Assembly (NCBI GenBank): GCA_019137255.1
Contig: WPDH01000315.1
Coordinates: 1 to 64,000 of the forward strand
From: Corinectria fuckeliana
Taxonomy: Eukaryota; Ascomycota; Sordariomycetes; Hypocreales; Nectriaceae
Direction of reading: 5' to 3'
DNA: 64,000 bases
The translations under genes were made by a program, and so were the position numbers. Shown here one piece after another: positions 22,491 through 34,714 of this stretch. The notes under the pieces were generated by a model, which saw only the letters and a program-made list of their open reading frames with translations, was not told the DNA's origin and did not search any database. Each line of letters opens with the position of its first letter. Positions within the stretch are counted from its first letter, which is position 1.

Positions 22491-24888
22491 TAGGGTTGCA
22501 AATTAGTAACTAGTGAGCTAGTTAGTAAGCTAGTTTAAATTACTACTAGTTAATTAACCACTAGTTAAAATAAGCTAGTTAATTTTTAAACTACTAACTA
22601 CTAGTTAATTTAGTAACTAACTAACTAACTAATAGAAAGAATCTTAACTAACTAACTAACTACTAACTAATTATAATATAATTTAACTAACTAAAAAGTA
22701 AGCTAGTTAAAAAAAAACTACTATTTATTTATTTATTTATACACTGTTTTAACTTTATAGTTATTTAGACCTTCTTTTAAGTAGCTTAGACTAGTTTATA
22801 ATAAAAAGAAAAAACCTAATAATAAGCTATAAGATAAAAAACCTTTTACTACTCTTACTTAAAAAGAAAGCAAGTTAGGCTTAATATATATATATAGTAA
22901 TATAAGTTATAAGCAGGTCTACTTTATAAGAAAAGCTAGTTATATACTTATAATAATAAGTTCTTATAGGGCTTAGCCTAAATTATACGCTAAAATTTAT
23001 TTAATCTTAAGTTAGATTTAAGTTGCTTATACTTCTTATACTTCTTATACTACTTATTCTTCTTATCTTTCTAGGTATTATTCTTATTACTAACTAGTAT
23101 TAGTATACCTTCTTTAACTTTTAATAGTATTTACTCTCTTATTTAGTTAATTAGTCTAAACACTATAAGAGTTATACTTAAACCTAAGTCTAGTTTAGCT
23201 TAAGACTACTTTAGAGGCTATTTAAGTCCTCTCTAAGCTAGGTAGTTTAGTATTATAATTAGTATTAGTATTAGTATTAGTACTACTATTATATCTTATA
23301 GTAAGTATACTATATAACTATACTATTTATTTAGAATACTAAACTATATAAGTCTTTTTATATAAGTATTTCTTACCTACTTTTACTCTTTTTATATTAT
23401 ATAGTATATATAAGACTATACTAAGTATAGCTTATTATAGTTATAATATACTAAGAGGATCTTACTAGTAGAGGCAGAGTAAACTATATCTTTTATATAA
23501 TAAGCTCTCTTATAGTAGCTATACTTAGCTTATTTCTAATAGTATTATATAATATATCTAAAGTAAAAGCACTTAAAGTACTATCTAGGTTAAATCTCCC
23601 CTAAATAGAGCTTAGTCTAATATACTTTTATAACTATAATTATATCTTAGTTATAAAGTTTATTTATATCTATTAGTTTAGTTAATAATATAACTAGTAA
23701 CTAATAAGATTTAGCTATATAATAGCTTTATAATAGTTTTATAGTATATACTTTAATACTATTAACTTATTAGATATTTACTATAAGATTCTTAAGTAAG
23801 CCTCTTATATAGCTAGTTAAGACTCTTTTAGTAACTATTATAAACTACTTTAAGACCTAATATATACTTATACTAAAAATAGTAAGAATCTAAGTATTAT
23901 CTTTTAAGAGATTTATAATTAGTTTATAAAAGAGAATTATAATATTTCTGCTAAGAAGATAGTATAAGGCTACTATAAGTAAGAGGTAGCCTCTTAGGAA
24001 GGTATAGTTAATAACTATTATAATATCTAATAGTATATAAAATATAATATTAGGAGTTATACTTAGTAACCTAATAATAATCTTTCTACTAAGGTATAAA
24101 AAGATTATTTTAGATAGTAGTACTATAAGAGACTAAAATATTCTCTTATTATAAGTAACTTAAGCTTAGGTTAAAGCCTTAATAAGTGTTTTCTAAAGGG
24201 TGGTTAATACTACTTTTTTAATAGTAATTATAATTGTTTTTATAAGAGTAGGTAAGATTAGAATCTTACTATTTATATATTAAGTATAGCTTATAATAGT
24301 ATTAGCTAAGACTATTACTAATTTTTATACTAAGAGAAAAGCAGCTTTTAAGATAATTACTTTAAGTTTAAGTTTAGTCTTAATAATAAGATTTTTAAAT
24401 TAATTATTAGTTATTTTTATACTAGGCTTAGTCTATAGTAAGTATAGGTTTTATAGTGAAAAATTTTCCTTATAAGAAGAAAAAGAGTAGTATATAATCT
24501 TAATTCTCTTTATTTCACCTAGTATAACTATTACACATATAGTAGTAATAATATAAGAGTAGAAATAAAGTAAAAAAGGTTTATAAATAATATTAATTAA
24601 GATAGAATTAATTTTAGGTGAATAACTAAGGTATAGTAAAAGTATTTATAAATATTTATAAGTTGTTTTATAAAAAAGTGTTTTAAAGTTTTATAATTAA
24701 TTTAAAAAAATCTATATTAAATTATTATTAGATATTACTATACTAAACACTTATAATATACTTAAATAAGTTTTATTATATTTAATTTAATTTTTATAAA
24801 TATACTTTTACTAAAAAGGCTTTTTAACTCTTAACTTAATTTTACTACTCTTTTTAAAAAAAGATAATATTAAAACTATTATAGTTTT

Positions 24889-25074
24889 ATTATTATTATT
24901 ATTATACTATTTTAACTAAATTTAGGTTATTTAGACCTTCTTTTATTAATAAGTAAAACTATATAAGTAGCTAAGATAACACTAAGATAAGGCTAGAGCT
25001 ACTTTAGCTAGATAAAACCCCTCTTTTTTACTTATTATTATATCTCTAAAAACTAAGATTAGTCTTTTAACTAA
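24889..25074. repeat. ~186-bp direct repeat, copy A
   Basis: This starts at TATTATTATTATTATACTAT, runs through AAGTAAAACTATATAAGTAG and CCCCTCTTTTTTACTTATTA, and ends at AGTCTTTTAACTAA. It matches 26252-26438 in the same orientation with scattered C/T and G/A differences. Confidence 0.75.
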
Positions 25075-25433
25075 CTTACTTAGTGCTCTCTTACTAAAGT
25101 TTTAAGCTTAGAGTGATCTTAGAAAGAGAGAGACTTAGTTCTAAGCAGGAGAAAAGTGTTTATATAGTAAAAGTTTAGAGTGGAAATTTTTATAAGGTAA
25201 AAGCCTAAAGTGGTTTATATATATATACACACTCTACTTATAGTCTCTCACTCTAACTATTATACTTAATAAATAAGCTATAATAATAAAAATATTACTA
25301 AGAAAATACTACTTTTATATAGTATTTAATATTTAAGAGCTAATAATTTTCTAACCTTTTCTAATTTAATTATTAATTATTAAAATTTTACTATAAGATA
25401 AGTTAAAAAAAAATAAGAAAAAAACTACTAAGA

Positions 25434-25464
<31 letters not shown>

Positions 25465-25648
25465 AGATAAACTAAAAATAATAAAATAATAAGATAATAA
25501 TATTATTTAACTTATATTATTAACTTAAATTTTTTATTAACTAATTAACTAATTTTAACTAATTAACTACTATTTATTTATTTACACTTTATAAACCTAA
25601 AAGGTCTAATTAACTACTAACTAACTACTAACTAATTAACTACTAGTT

Positions 25649-28429
25649 TATAAAAGACTAGTCTTAAGGCTGTTATAAGTAGGTATTATTAAGAATATAT
25701 ATAAACTTAAGAAGAAAAAAAGGTTAAAAGTATACTAAGTATATTTTAGCCTTTTTTATAGCTTAAGTATATATACTATAGTATATATACTCTTTTAAGA
25801 CTAAGCTAACAGCTTAAGCTTATAATATATCTTTTTACTTTTCTTTTTTAAATAAAAACTTCTTTAAGTTAGAGGCTTATTTTTTATAGCTAAGCTGTTA
25901 TATATATACTTATTATTACCACTAGGTATACTCTTTTTATAGTTATTTTATTTATAATATATATATTTTATAAGTCTTATATATACTTAAGTAAATTTTT
26001 ACCCCTTTTAGTGTTTTTACTATATACTAATACCTTCTCTAATATATATAAGCCCTCTTTTATAATATATATATATAGGTTTTTAATAGGTTTTAGTAAA
26101 TCTAGAATATTTCTTATAATTTTACTATATATTATTACTTTTTTTAATATATATAACCTCTCTAAGTATAAGACTTTTATATTATAATATACTATTACTA
26201 GGTGATTTTATTTATATTACTTAAGGTATATTTATATAGTATAAGATTATATATTATTATTATTATTACACTATTTTAACTAAATTTAAGTTACTTAGAC
26301 TCTTTTTTGTTAATAAGTAAAACTGTGTAAGTAGCTAAGATAATACTAAGATAAGGTTAAAGCTACTTTAGCTAAATAAAACCCCTCTTTTTTACTTGTT
26401 ATTATATCTCTAAAAACTAAGATTAGTCTCTTAACTAATATAGTATAAGATATAAAAACCTTACTTATTATCTTAGTATTACTTTTTCTTTTCTTTTTAT
26501 AACTTTTTTTTCTCTCTTACTAAGCTTATCTTATCCTCTTTTTATTTCTTATATATAATTATTTCTCTTATACTTTATTAGCTTTAAGCTCTTATATTAT
26601 ATTATATAATCCTCTTATTATTTTTCTTTTTAAGCCTGTCTTATCCTCTTCTTATACTTTATTATATAAATATTCTATTTATATCTTACTAGTTTTATAC
26701 TTAAGCTTTATATTTTATAATCTCTTCTCACCTTTAGTTAGAACTTATTATATTACTATATAAAAGTATGTTTTATATTTATTTCTTTATAATATATTTT
26801 CTAATCTATTTATAATAGTAGCTATAGTTAGAGCCTCTCTTTTTAACCTTAACTATAGTAATAATAGTTTTAGCAGATTTAAGCATAATAAGTATACTCT
26901 TATAAGTTTTTACATATCTATTCTAAGCTTACTTTACTAATATTTTATTAACTTAGTATTATATTTTAAGATAGTTTCTTATAAAAAGCTTATTTAATAA
27001 TAAGAATAATATATTATCTAAAAAGGCTTTTATTATATACTTAAGGTGTATTAACTATCTTATTCTTAGTAGTAAGAGAATATATTTCTAGCTGTAATAC
27101 TAGCTATAAAGCTTATAATATACTTTATAGTAAATATAAGTAAGTCTTATATTTATTTATAACTTAGTCTTACTTTTAATATATCTTATAATTACTATTT
27201 AAAATAGTATAATATAGTAATTATATTATTTTACTATACTATAAGAAGTCTAGTAGTATTCTTAGGTATATAACTTAACTCTCTTATAAATTTATATATA
27301 CTAGTAAGTAGTAGAGTCTTACTCTTAATACTATTATAAGAAATATAACTCTTATAAAATTTACCTATAAGTCTTCTAATACTAATACTAAGATAGGTAT
27401 ATTAGATAAGTAGAATATACTTATTTTAGTAATATAAGTATTTATATCTTTTTAGTCTAAGTATAGTTAGGTCTTTTTTAGTTCTTAAATTTTAAGCTAG
27501 CTTATTTAGTAATAAGTCTAGTCTAACTAGCAGTTATATATAAGTTTTAAGACTATTACTAAATATTTTAACTAATATAACTACTCTTAGAATACTATTA
27601 TAAAGACTATTATAAGCTTATTATATTATAACTTTAATACTATATATATACCTTATAGTTATTACTAGAATAATCTTATTTTATATAGTACTTAGTATAC
27701 ACTTATTAATAATAAAAAGAATAAACTTCTAATCTTATTTTACACTATGTATTTTACCTCTTATAATAGTTTTTACTTTATTCTCTACTATACTAAAACT
27801 CTTAAGTACTATCTTATATTCTTAAGTTATACTTACTCTTATACTTTTACTACTAACTACTACTAACCTACTACTTATAAGAATATTATATTAGATCTTA
27901 AGAAAGTCTCTAACTTTACTAACTTAAGTAAGTTTAATATTTAGATAGTAATATTATATATATAAAAGCTAAGCTTATATTATACTTTAAGATAAAATCA
28001 GCTATTTTTATTAGTAGTTATTAGTAGTTAAATTAAGTCTTTTTACCTTATATAAGCTATTATTATTAAGTATACTCTCTTATTTTTACTTATACTTATT
28101 TAGTGCTTTTATATTAAGAAATTATTCTAGTAGTTTTTATATTAGTTAGTTATAACTTACTTATTTTACTATATATATATAATCTTTTACTATTATAGTA
28201 TTTATATTAACTAAAAGTATTACCTCTTAGGTTAGAAAAAGTCTATATAATATAAAGGACTAGCTTTAAGGCTATTATAAGTAGGTATTATTAAGAATAT
28301 ATATAGACTTAAGAAGGAAAAAAGAGTAAAAGTATACTAAGCACGCTCTAGCCTTTTTTATAGCCTAAGTGTATATACTATAGTATATACACTCCTTTAA
28401 GACTAAGATAACAGCTTAAGCTTATAATA
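25649..28429. mobile_element. short LTR retroelement relic nested in the hAT element
   Basis: Two direct repeats bound this 2.78-kb segment, 25649-25827 (179 bp) and 28253-28429 (177 bp). Both start TATAAARGACTAG, contain TAGGTATTATTAAGAATATATAT, and end AGCTTAAGCTTATAATA. The flanks are TAGTT at 25644-25648 and TAGTT at 28430-28434, a 5-bp duplication typical of LTR integration. The terminal TA...TA would be the RIP product of canonical TG...CA. The interior has no open frame. It is small for an autonomous element, so it is non-autonomous or internally deleted. Confidence 0.75.
26252..26438. repeat. ~186-bp direct repeat, copy B
   Basis: Second copy of 24889-25074. It lies inside the nested LTR element, whereas copy A lies outside it, so the two copies are separate insertions or the remains of an earlier element. 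Confidence 0.75.
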
Positions 28430-28619
28430 TAGTTAATTTATTAACTAATTAACTAATTAACTACTAGTTAATTTAATAACTAACTAACTAGTAGTTAAAC
28501 TTTTTTTTAATTAACTAACTAGAAAGTAAGCTAGTTAAAAATTTTCTACTAACTAACTAACTAAACTACTAGTTTATTAGTTAGTAGTACTAATACTAGT
28601 AGTTTTTCTAACAACCCTG

Positions 28620-28627
28620 ACTACAGC
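28620..28627. repeat. right 8-bp target-site duplication
   Basis: ACTACAGC immediately follows the CAACCCTG right terminus of the hAT element. Confidence 0.75.
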
Positions 28628-28904
28628 TAACACCACAGCCTTATATTAACCTACAAGACTAAGCTAAAGTGACTTTCAGTACTCTTAGGTTCTGCTAAAC
28701 CACACCGCCTTTTATTTCCTTTAGCGACTTCGTCTTAAGTCAGGGCTCCAGGCTAAGCCCCTCACACTTGCTTTTATTATCCCCTACTACTATTACTACC
28801 ACCTTCATTCCTATCTTCCCCTGCTCCTACAATCTCCAACCCTCGGGCTTTTAACCGATGCCCCTCTCAACACCCCAGCTATCCACAAATTCTCTTCGAC
28901 AAGC

Positions 28905-30194
28905 ATGGCTACCACTGTGGGGGCCAAGCCGGCCCGTGCAGACAATACTGCAGTTGACTGGGGCGACTTTGTGGACTCGGATGGCGAATGCGACGTCGAG
29001 GATGCTTCCGAACCCCCCGAACGATATCAGGAGGGCCCGTACTACCCCGTGTGCATTGGGGAGGTTCTTGCAAACAGGTACTGCATTCAGCACAAACTAG
29101 GCCACGGCGGCTTCTCGACGGTTTGGATGGCACATGACCTACCCAGCAAGCAGGATATTGCTCTTAAGATTATGAAGCCTGGGGGTTCGGGAGAACATGA
29201 ATACTGGGCACATAACCGAATCATTGCGGCGGTACGGGATACAAGCCATCTTCTAACATATCGGGATACCTTTTTCCTGGATGGATCCCACGGCCGTCAT
29301 AGGGTTCTCGTCCTTCCCCTGCAGGGCCCGAACCTGAGAGACTATGCTTGGAGGACGTCAGTTGCCGCTCGTATGTCGGCTGCCAAGCAGTTGCTAGAAG
29401 GCCTGAAGAGCTTACATGATGTCGGGATCGTACATCGGGGTGCGTCTTGTCGAGCCAGTCGTCGATACACTTGGGGGTGATGGAAGCTGACATGTTGTAC
29501 AGATCTTAACAGCGCCAATGTAATGTACAGCCTCAGCGCCGTTGACGTGTACAAAGCAACAACAAACACAACAGCAAAATACAAACACCTCGGACGCCCT
29601 CGAAAAATGCACTTCCCTCTAGCTGACCCATTGTGGAAAGAGGGCGAGCTGGTGGCACCAATTGACCCTCCGGAAAGCCTGGTGAGCAGTCGCATTTCTC
29701 TCGGGGACTTTGGCTTGGCGGTCGAGGCTGGCACTTCGGTGGTGCAAAGAGCACAGTCGCCTGCTATATACTGTGCGCCCGAGCGGCTTCACGGTGCAAA
29801 CCCAAGTTTCGCGACGGATATGTGGAGCTACATGTGTATCTTTGCGGAGTTATATCTAGGCTGCGAGCTATTCCGTGGTAGGGAAAATGTTTCAGTGATG
29901 ACGTTTGTAGTCAACACATTAGGACCGCTTCCGGCATCGTGGAAGGGTTTATATGATGGTGGTGGGGTATGTGACGATTCATGGTATGATAAGGAGAGAA
30001 AGGGGGAAGATGTATTAGCGCTTGAAAGTAAAGTTCTTGGGGTTCGATCGGATATTAGTATATCAGAGCGGCAGCTTGTTATATCTGTATTGCGGAGAGG
30101 GCTTTCATATGTACCAGAGGAGCGGCTAAGCGCAGCGCAGCTTCTAGAAGATGAATCTTTCAAGGCAATTATAGGAATATATAAAAGAGTTTGA
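28905..30194 (+). CDS. SRPK-like serine/threonine protein kinase, 408 aa
   Basis: Exons are 28905-29439 and 29503-30194, with a 63-nt intron (GTGCGT...ACAG) that falls inside the HRD motif and splices to HRDLNSANVM. The kinase core is complete. It has the glycine loop LGHGGFSTVW (residues 65-74), lysine 88 in ALKIMK, catalytic Asp 179, DFG at 247-249 and a CAPERL in place of APE. The N-terminal YYPVCIGEVLANRYCIQHKLGHGGFSTVW-like layout is typical of the SRPK family of fungi, which phosphorylate SR-type splicing factors in animals. Fungal accessory copies are numerous and of unknown role. The canonical spacer insert between lobes is short here. The gene starts only about 280 bp from the transposon end. 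Confidence 0.85.
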
Positions 30195-30381
30195 ATGATA
30201 GAGCTATAATAACTTAATGACCCAGTTGCATAAGGGATTCTAGAAGTTAGTGCGTACTTAAAGGCATTCTAGAAAAAGTAATTACAGAAATAACAAGACA
30301 AGGGGCAGCTTTCGAGTTAGGTTTAACCTTGACACTTGACACTAAAAGTGATGTTCCTCTCTCTTTAACCTGCAACTGCTC

Positions 30382-31596
30382 TTAGGTCTTCTGTCTTATA
30401 GCAAGATCTTCCTTTCCGTTCATGATTCTCGCTGTCATGTCATCGATCTCGCGCTGGCTACGGGCTTCGCGCCTGGCAGCCTCGGCCGCTCGTCGACGAA
30501 TTGCCATGTGATAATCACTGGTTTCCTTCCATTCACCCTTATACGCAGCGTTGATAACATTGACATCAGGACCCTGCGCCGTAAGGGGCTCGGTGACCTT
30601 ATCCAGGAGACGCAGACCGTGATTGCTAACCTTGTTGGAGATTTCGCCCGCAGTCACCTCAATGTTAGCCCGAACTTGGGCGGGCGCCAGGTTGGCCGAG
30701 GTGACAACTTTGGTGATTTGAAGATTTGCCTCGACATTGGAAAACGACACGTAATAGCCATCCGTTTCTTCAAGTTCATATGTCAGCCGGCTGGCGGCAT
30801 TCTGGGCTTTGAGCACGGTTCGCCAGTCAATTTCGCATGTCAGAACCCAAACAGGGCCGGTGGGAGGATGCTTCTGGGAGACATAGACAAGATCTGCCTG
30901 CTCAATCTCCCACTGCTGACGGAAATCTTCGGTTACGCTCTTGTTCAGATGCAGGGCGGCTTGCCAGGCGTTTTCTGAGCCTGATTTACCCATCGGGATT
31001 TCGTAGTATGCATGCTGAGCATTGATGATGCAGCCATCTCTCTTGGACGAGATACTGATGGGAATCTTATGAATAAATCGGTCCTTGTCGATGCGGATTG
31101 TGATGCCTGATTTCTTGGCGTTGGCAAATAAGGCCTGTGCCAATCGGTAGGGCACATCAACCGGCTCATTGCTGTCGTCTTTGAAGGACAAAGGGAACCC
31201 TTTCTCCCTAAGGACAAGGGCCAAGTCTCTGTACATCTCTGCTGACGGGATGCCAGACGTGCCCACTGGATGAGATGGAACAGTCCAGACCACATTGACC
31301 TTGGTTCTAGTGGTGCTTCGGTCGTTATCATCCCTCGGCGCCTTGAGACCATTCTTGGCTATGTTATCGAGATTGTCGTTGGCGTTCTTGAGATCTTTCT
31401 CCAGACGGCCGAGCGACAAGTCATTTGCGTACATGTCGGATTCAGAGACAATGGCGAATCCATCTTCATCTTCAAAGGCCTCGAGTCCGGTTGCCGACCT
31501 GACAGCATTGACTACATCGCCGATGGCGCCGCTGTTGCCAATGAGCCACCTGGCAGCAGTGGATACAGTGCCAATCAAGGAACTGAAGATGCCCAT
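30382..31596 (-). CDS. hypothetical protein, 404 aa, single exon
   Basis: An uninterrupted frame runs from ATG 31594-31596 to a TAG at 30382-30384. The N-terminus (MGIFSSLIGTVSTAARWLIG) is amphipathic or weakly hydrophobic without a classic cleavage site. An acidic linker follows (residues 40-90), then a globular domain of about 220 residues rich in beta-type sequence (VVWTVPSHPVGTSG, PVWVLTCEIDW, YYVSFSNVEANLQI). The last 50 residues are a highly charged helix (RRRAAEAARREARSQREIDD). I do not recognise the family. It converges with the kinase gene, with 187 bp between stops. The clean single-exon frame indicates a real gene. Confidence 0.7.
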   Translation of the reverse strand: MGIFSSLIGTVSTAARWLIGNSGAIGDVVNAVRSATGLEAFEDEDGFAIVSESDMYANDLSLGRLEKDLKNANDNLDNIAKNGLKAPRDDNDRSTTRTKVNVVWTVPSHPVGTSGIPSAEMYRDLALVLREKGFPLSFKDDSNEPVDVPYRLAQALFANAKKSGITIRIDKDRFIHKIPISISSKRDGCIINAQHAYYEIPMGKSGSENAWQAALHLNKSVTEDFRQQWEIEQADLVYVSQKHPPTGPVWVLTCEIDWRTVLKAQNAASRLTYELEETDGYYVSFSNVEANLQITKVVTSANLAPAQVRANIEVTAGEISNKVSNHGLRLLDKVTEPLTAQGPDVNVINAAYKGEWKETSDYHMAIRRRAAEAARREARSQREIDDMTARIMNGKEDLAIRQKT

Positions 31597-32455
31597 GGTG
31601 TTCTTGATTAAAGAATATGGCCAAAGAGGTAAAGAAAATTGTGGTTGAGGATGGGGTTGATGGTTGGGGAGCAGTCAATAGAGGGCAGCTGCGCTTTGTG
31701 ATTGTCTTGTCTGGTGAGGAAATAAACTATGCCGTGAACTAATTGACGAGCCCTTTTTATCATCGACTTCAAGCCGGGTAGCCACACGAAATTTTGATCA
31801 AGACTAAGGGTCAATGAAGCGAATCTTTGCGATGTGCTATGATCTGACCTGGAGAGGTCGGTCCGGTATCGTCATATCACATGAATCACATATATCACAT
31901 TCCTGTTTAGGGTGAAAGAGTACGAATTTGGCATCCTACCGGCCTTGATGTAGTCATCGAGCGTATGGATTTCTGTAAAAGGTCAACTCTGCGTCAGCCA
32001 CGCGATCGGCTCCTAATCCGGCACCCAGGTTGGTAAAAGATCGTTGATTGAGGCGAGCTGAGTTCAGTTATCGTGAGCTGAAATTCATCTGCCGAGCGTG
32101 TTGACAAGGCACGCGCATTGGCGATCACAAACTATTGACACGGCACGCAATCGCGGGGTCGCCATTCGACAGTTGGGCTCGCGCTTGCAGTGCTCCCGCA
32201 TGAGCTGAATGCTGATCACCAAGGACACTTGGACGTCATCTACCGGTAATGGCCTCGCAGCATGCTTGGCAACTCTCCTGTTACTCTTTCCGGAAGTCAA
32301 CGCATCATCTTCCGCACTGCCGCCCCCGAGCGTTCAATTTCGAGTATATCATGTGCACCTGTTCGATCTCATTCATAGCTCGTTCAGCGTGAAATTGCTC
32401 CTAACTCCTTTACTGGCAACTCAGAAAACAAGTGAACGTCAATACAACCAACACA
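31597..32455. other. divergent intergenic region
   Basis: About 860 bases between the 404-aa gene and the HET gene, which diverge. No gene recognised; it must contain both promoters. Confidence 0.5.
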
Positions 32456-34128
32456 ATGGAAAACCTAGCTACTCCGCATTGGCTTCTTGACATTCATGAA
32501 TGGAGGCTCTACGAATACGCCCAGCTCAACCCTGGAGACGTGAGAATTGAGTATGGGATCGTTTCCTATACATGGGGTATGTGGAGAGACCGTGACCGCT
32601 GGGCTGAAGGGAAGCCAGACAACGTGCGGTGGGACGTACCCTACGTCGAGTATTTGCCGCTCAGCAAAGCCAGGGAGGTGTTGCTTTCCATGGAGATGCG
32701 GTACGTGTGGTGGGACTGGATGTGTGTTCCGCAGAGGAGCGATAGGAACCCTTTGACAGACGATGAAACGCGACTTGCCGGCGAGGAGATTGCGAAACAA
32801 ATGTACGTACTACTCTGACATTGTCTTGACTTTCCGAGGCCAGCATCATCTTTTCCCTTGCGACTATACAGCTTGACTTACTCATGATGATTAGGAGCAT
32901 CTACAAAGGAGCAGCGGCGAGCATCGTCTGGCTTCACAGGATTGAATGGGACAACCACCCCTTGCTTGGCTGTTACCTGACTGGCAACATAAGAGCAACC
33001 GAAGAAATACCATTCCGCAGTAACGTAGAGGCCATTCGTTACTGCATCAAGCGTATACAAGAGGAGGAGCCGTGGCTCACGTCCAGCTAGACTCTGCAGG
33101 AAGGTGTTCTTCTACAGGACACTCGCCTCTTGGACAAGCATGGCAAGACTCTGAGAGGCGACACTTTTCAGAGAGGCAACGCCGTCGTATCATCCATCAG
33201 TGCCAACATCAATCCTCTGGCCTCGCGTATCGCGCAGGCGTTCATGTACATGAGCGAACGAGGACACTCCACGAATGATCCACCGCCGGGTATTGAACGA
33301 ATCGTGCAATTTATTGCTGCTTCACCTGAAAATAGCGACTTCATCGCATCCTTCTTGGCAGACCTGTTACGCTCGGGACTGGTGGGATACACCGAAAATG
33401 CACCGCTTTTCCTCCTTGCTGGTCGGGTAAGCAGGAGGTTTTCTTGCCTCGAAGATCGTTACTGGGCGCTTTTGGGCGCCATGGACATCACCGTCGAAAA
33501 TCCCTGGTACAACAATGGCTACCAGATGGATTTGGTGATCTCTGCCTTCTTTCCCCCGCTGCTTGAGAAGCATAAATGGAATCTTCTCCTGATGGCCAAG
33601 ATAGATCAAAGGCAAGAGTGGGACGGTAGGAATTGGCCTAAGCGCATTGTTGAGGGTCACGCCTTGCCGCTGGAAATCTACCTTGGCACTGTGAATTTAT
33701 TCGCCCGCTTGCCGGAGTTGACCCTCCACCAACCCAACGTGCTGCTGATGAAACCGAATGAATTAGACGATCCGGAAACAACATCGAAGATATCCTTCAT
33801 TGACAGGCAACAGCAGCTCTACAGTCGTCACTATCATCAGTCCACATACGTGGACGGGTTTGTGAAAATTGACCCCGTGCGGCTGAGGTACCACGACAAC
33901 TCCTTCTTTCTTCGAGTTGCAGACATCGCACCCTTAGAGGACTCTCATCCGAAAGATAGGGTAACAAAGCCGGCGCAGAAGATAAGAAAAGGCTTTCGTT
34001 GTATTGAAATTGAACATCTCGCCGAGAGCAGCGGGCGGTTCTTGGGTGTTACTGATGTCTGGGCTAACAAGGCGGGCGACAAAGACCTCTTTCATTTCAT
34101 TCATTTTGATCATTATAAGCTCTTTTGA
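32456..34128 (+). pseudogene. HET-domain protein with one in-frame TAG at a conserved Trp
   Basis: Exons are 32456-32802 and 32895-34128, with a 92-nt GTACGT...TTAG intron. The product would be 526 codons. HET motifs are present in order: GIVSYTWG, then YVWWDWMCVPQ, then a third motif. Homologues have WTLQEG at the third motif, whereas this gene reads TAG-ACT-CTG-CAG-GAA-GGT. The stop is codon 181 (33088-33090); the other 345 codons downstream are open and well formed. TGG to TAG is a CpA-to-TpA change on the opposite strand, the RIP signature. HET proteins trigger heterokaryon-incompatibility cell death in self/non-self recognition. A single nonsense codon exactly at a conserved Trp leaves mRNA editing (TAG read as TGG) as an alternative to pseudogenisation. 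Confidence 0.8.
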
Positions 34129-34714
34129 GGTGCACCTGGCGGACTTGGAGGAATCGAGCCAATTAGCTGGACTAATCTTAGCACAATCAAATGTTACCGT
34201 TGGGCCGCTGCAAGAATAAGTCTTGGCTAGTGGACGAAGACTGGTCAAGAGATGCGCTGGTGGTGGCGGGATATCGAGCTTTGTGGTTAAATCTTGGTTG
34301 TTGCAGCAACGGATTGTAATCATTGTATCCTCCGCACGGACTATTCCTGCCCCTTTGCACCTCCATTGTTTCATAAAGCATAAGGTGTCAAGGAAATCAA
34401 AATCTCAAAGCGTTTCTCTCTTTTGATGGCGCCCAGGCATTCGTGGCTACAAGAACTCTTCCGTTTCCACAAGCGGCGCTGCTAAAACGGATCCTCTCCA
34501 GAAAAGGAATGCCAATCATCCACTAGGGTCATCCTGTGATGGAAAACTCGCTCATATTACCATATTCTCAGAAAGCATAGGATAACAGTATTGACAGTGT
34601 GAATGGAGATGGAGACGAGATGGGAAACTTTAGAGAGGGATGCGTTGGTAATCATTGAGCCCTTTTTTCCAATTCGGACCAGGCAGCCAAAGCAGTGGAG
34701 ATCAATATCCCTTC
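34129..34714. other. convergent intergenic region
   Basis: 3' flanks of the HET gene (plus) and the first 2OG oxygenase (minus). No other feature seen. Confidence 0.5.

Larger units (their letters stand above)
22491..28619. mobile_element. RIP-degraded hAT-type DNA transposon with nested LTR element
   Basis: The left end reads TAGGGTTGCAAATTAG; the reverse complement of the right end reads CAGGGTTGTTAGAAAA. This gives short imperfect terminal inverted repeats starting YAGGGTTG, as in the hAT superfamily. Each end carries many subterminal ACTAGTTAA/AACTAACTA words. An 8-bp duplication flanks the element (22483-22490 and 28620-28627), the length expected for hAT. Removing the nested LTR element and one copy of its 5-bp duplication leaves about 3.34 kb, a normal size for an autonomous hAT. 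No transposase frame survives because the interior is almost pure A/T. Part of it (22730-24600) is repeated inverted at 1-3.1 kb. Confidence 0.75.
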
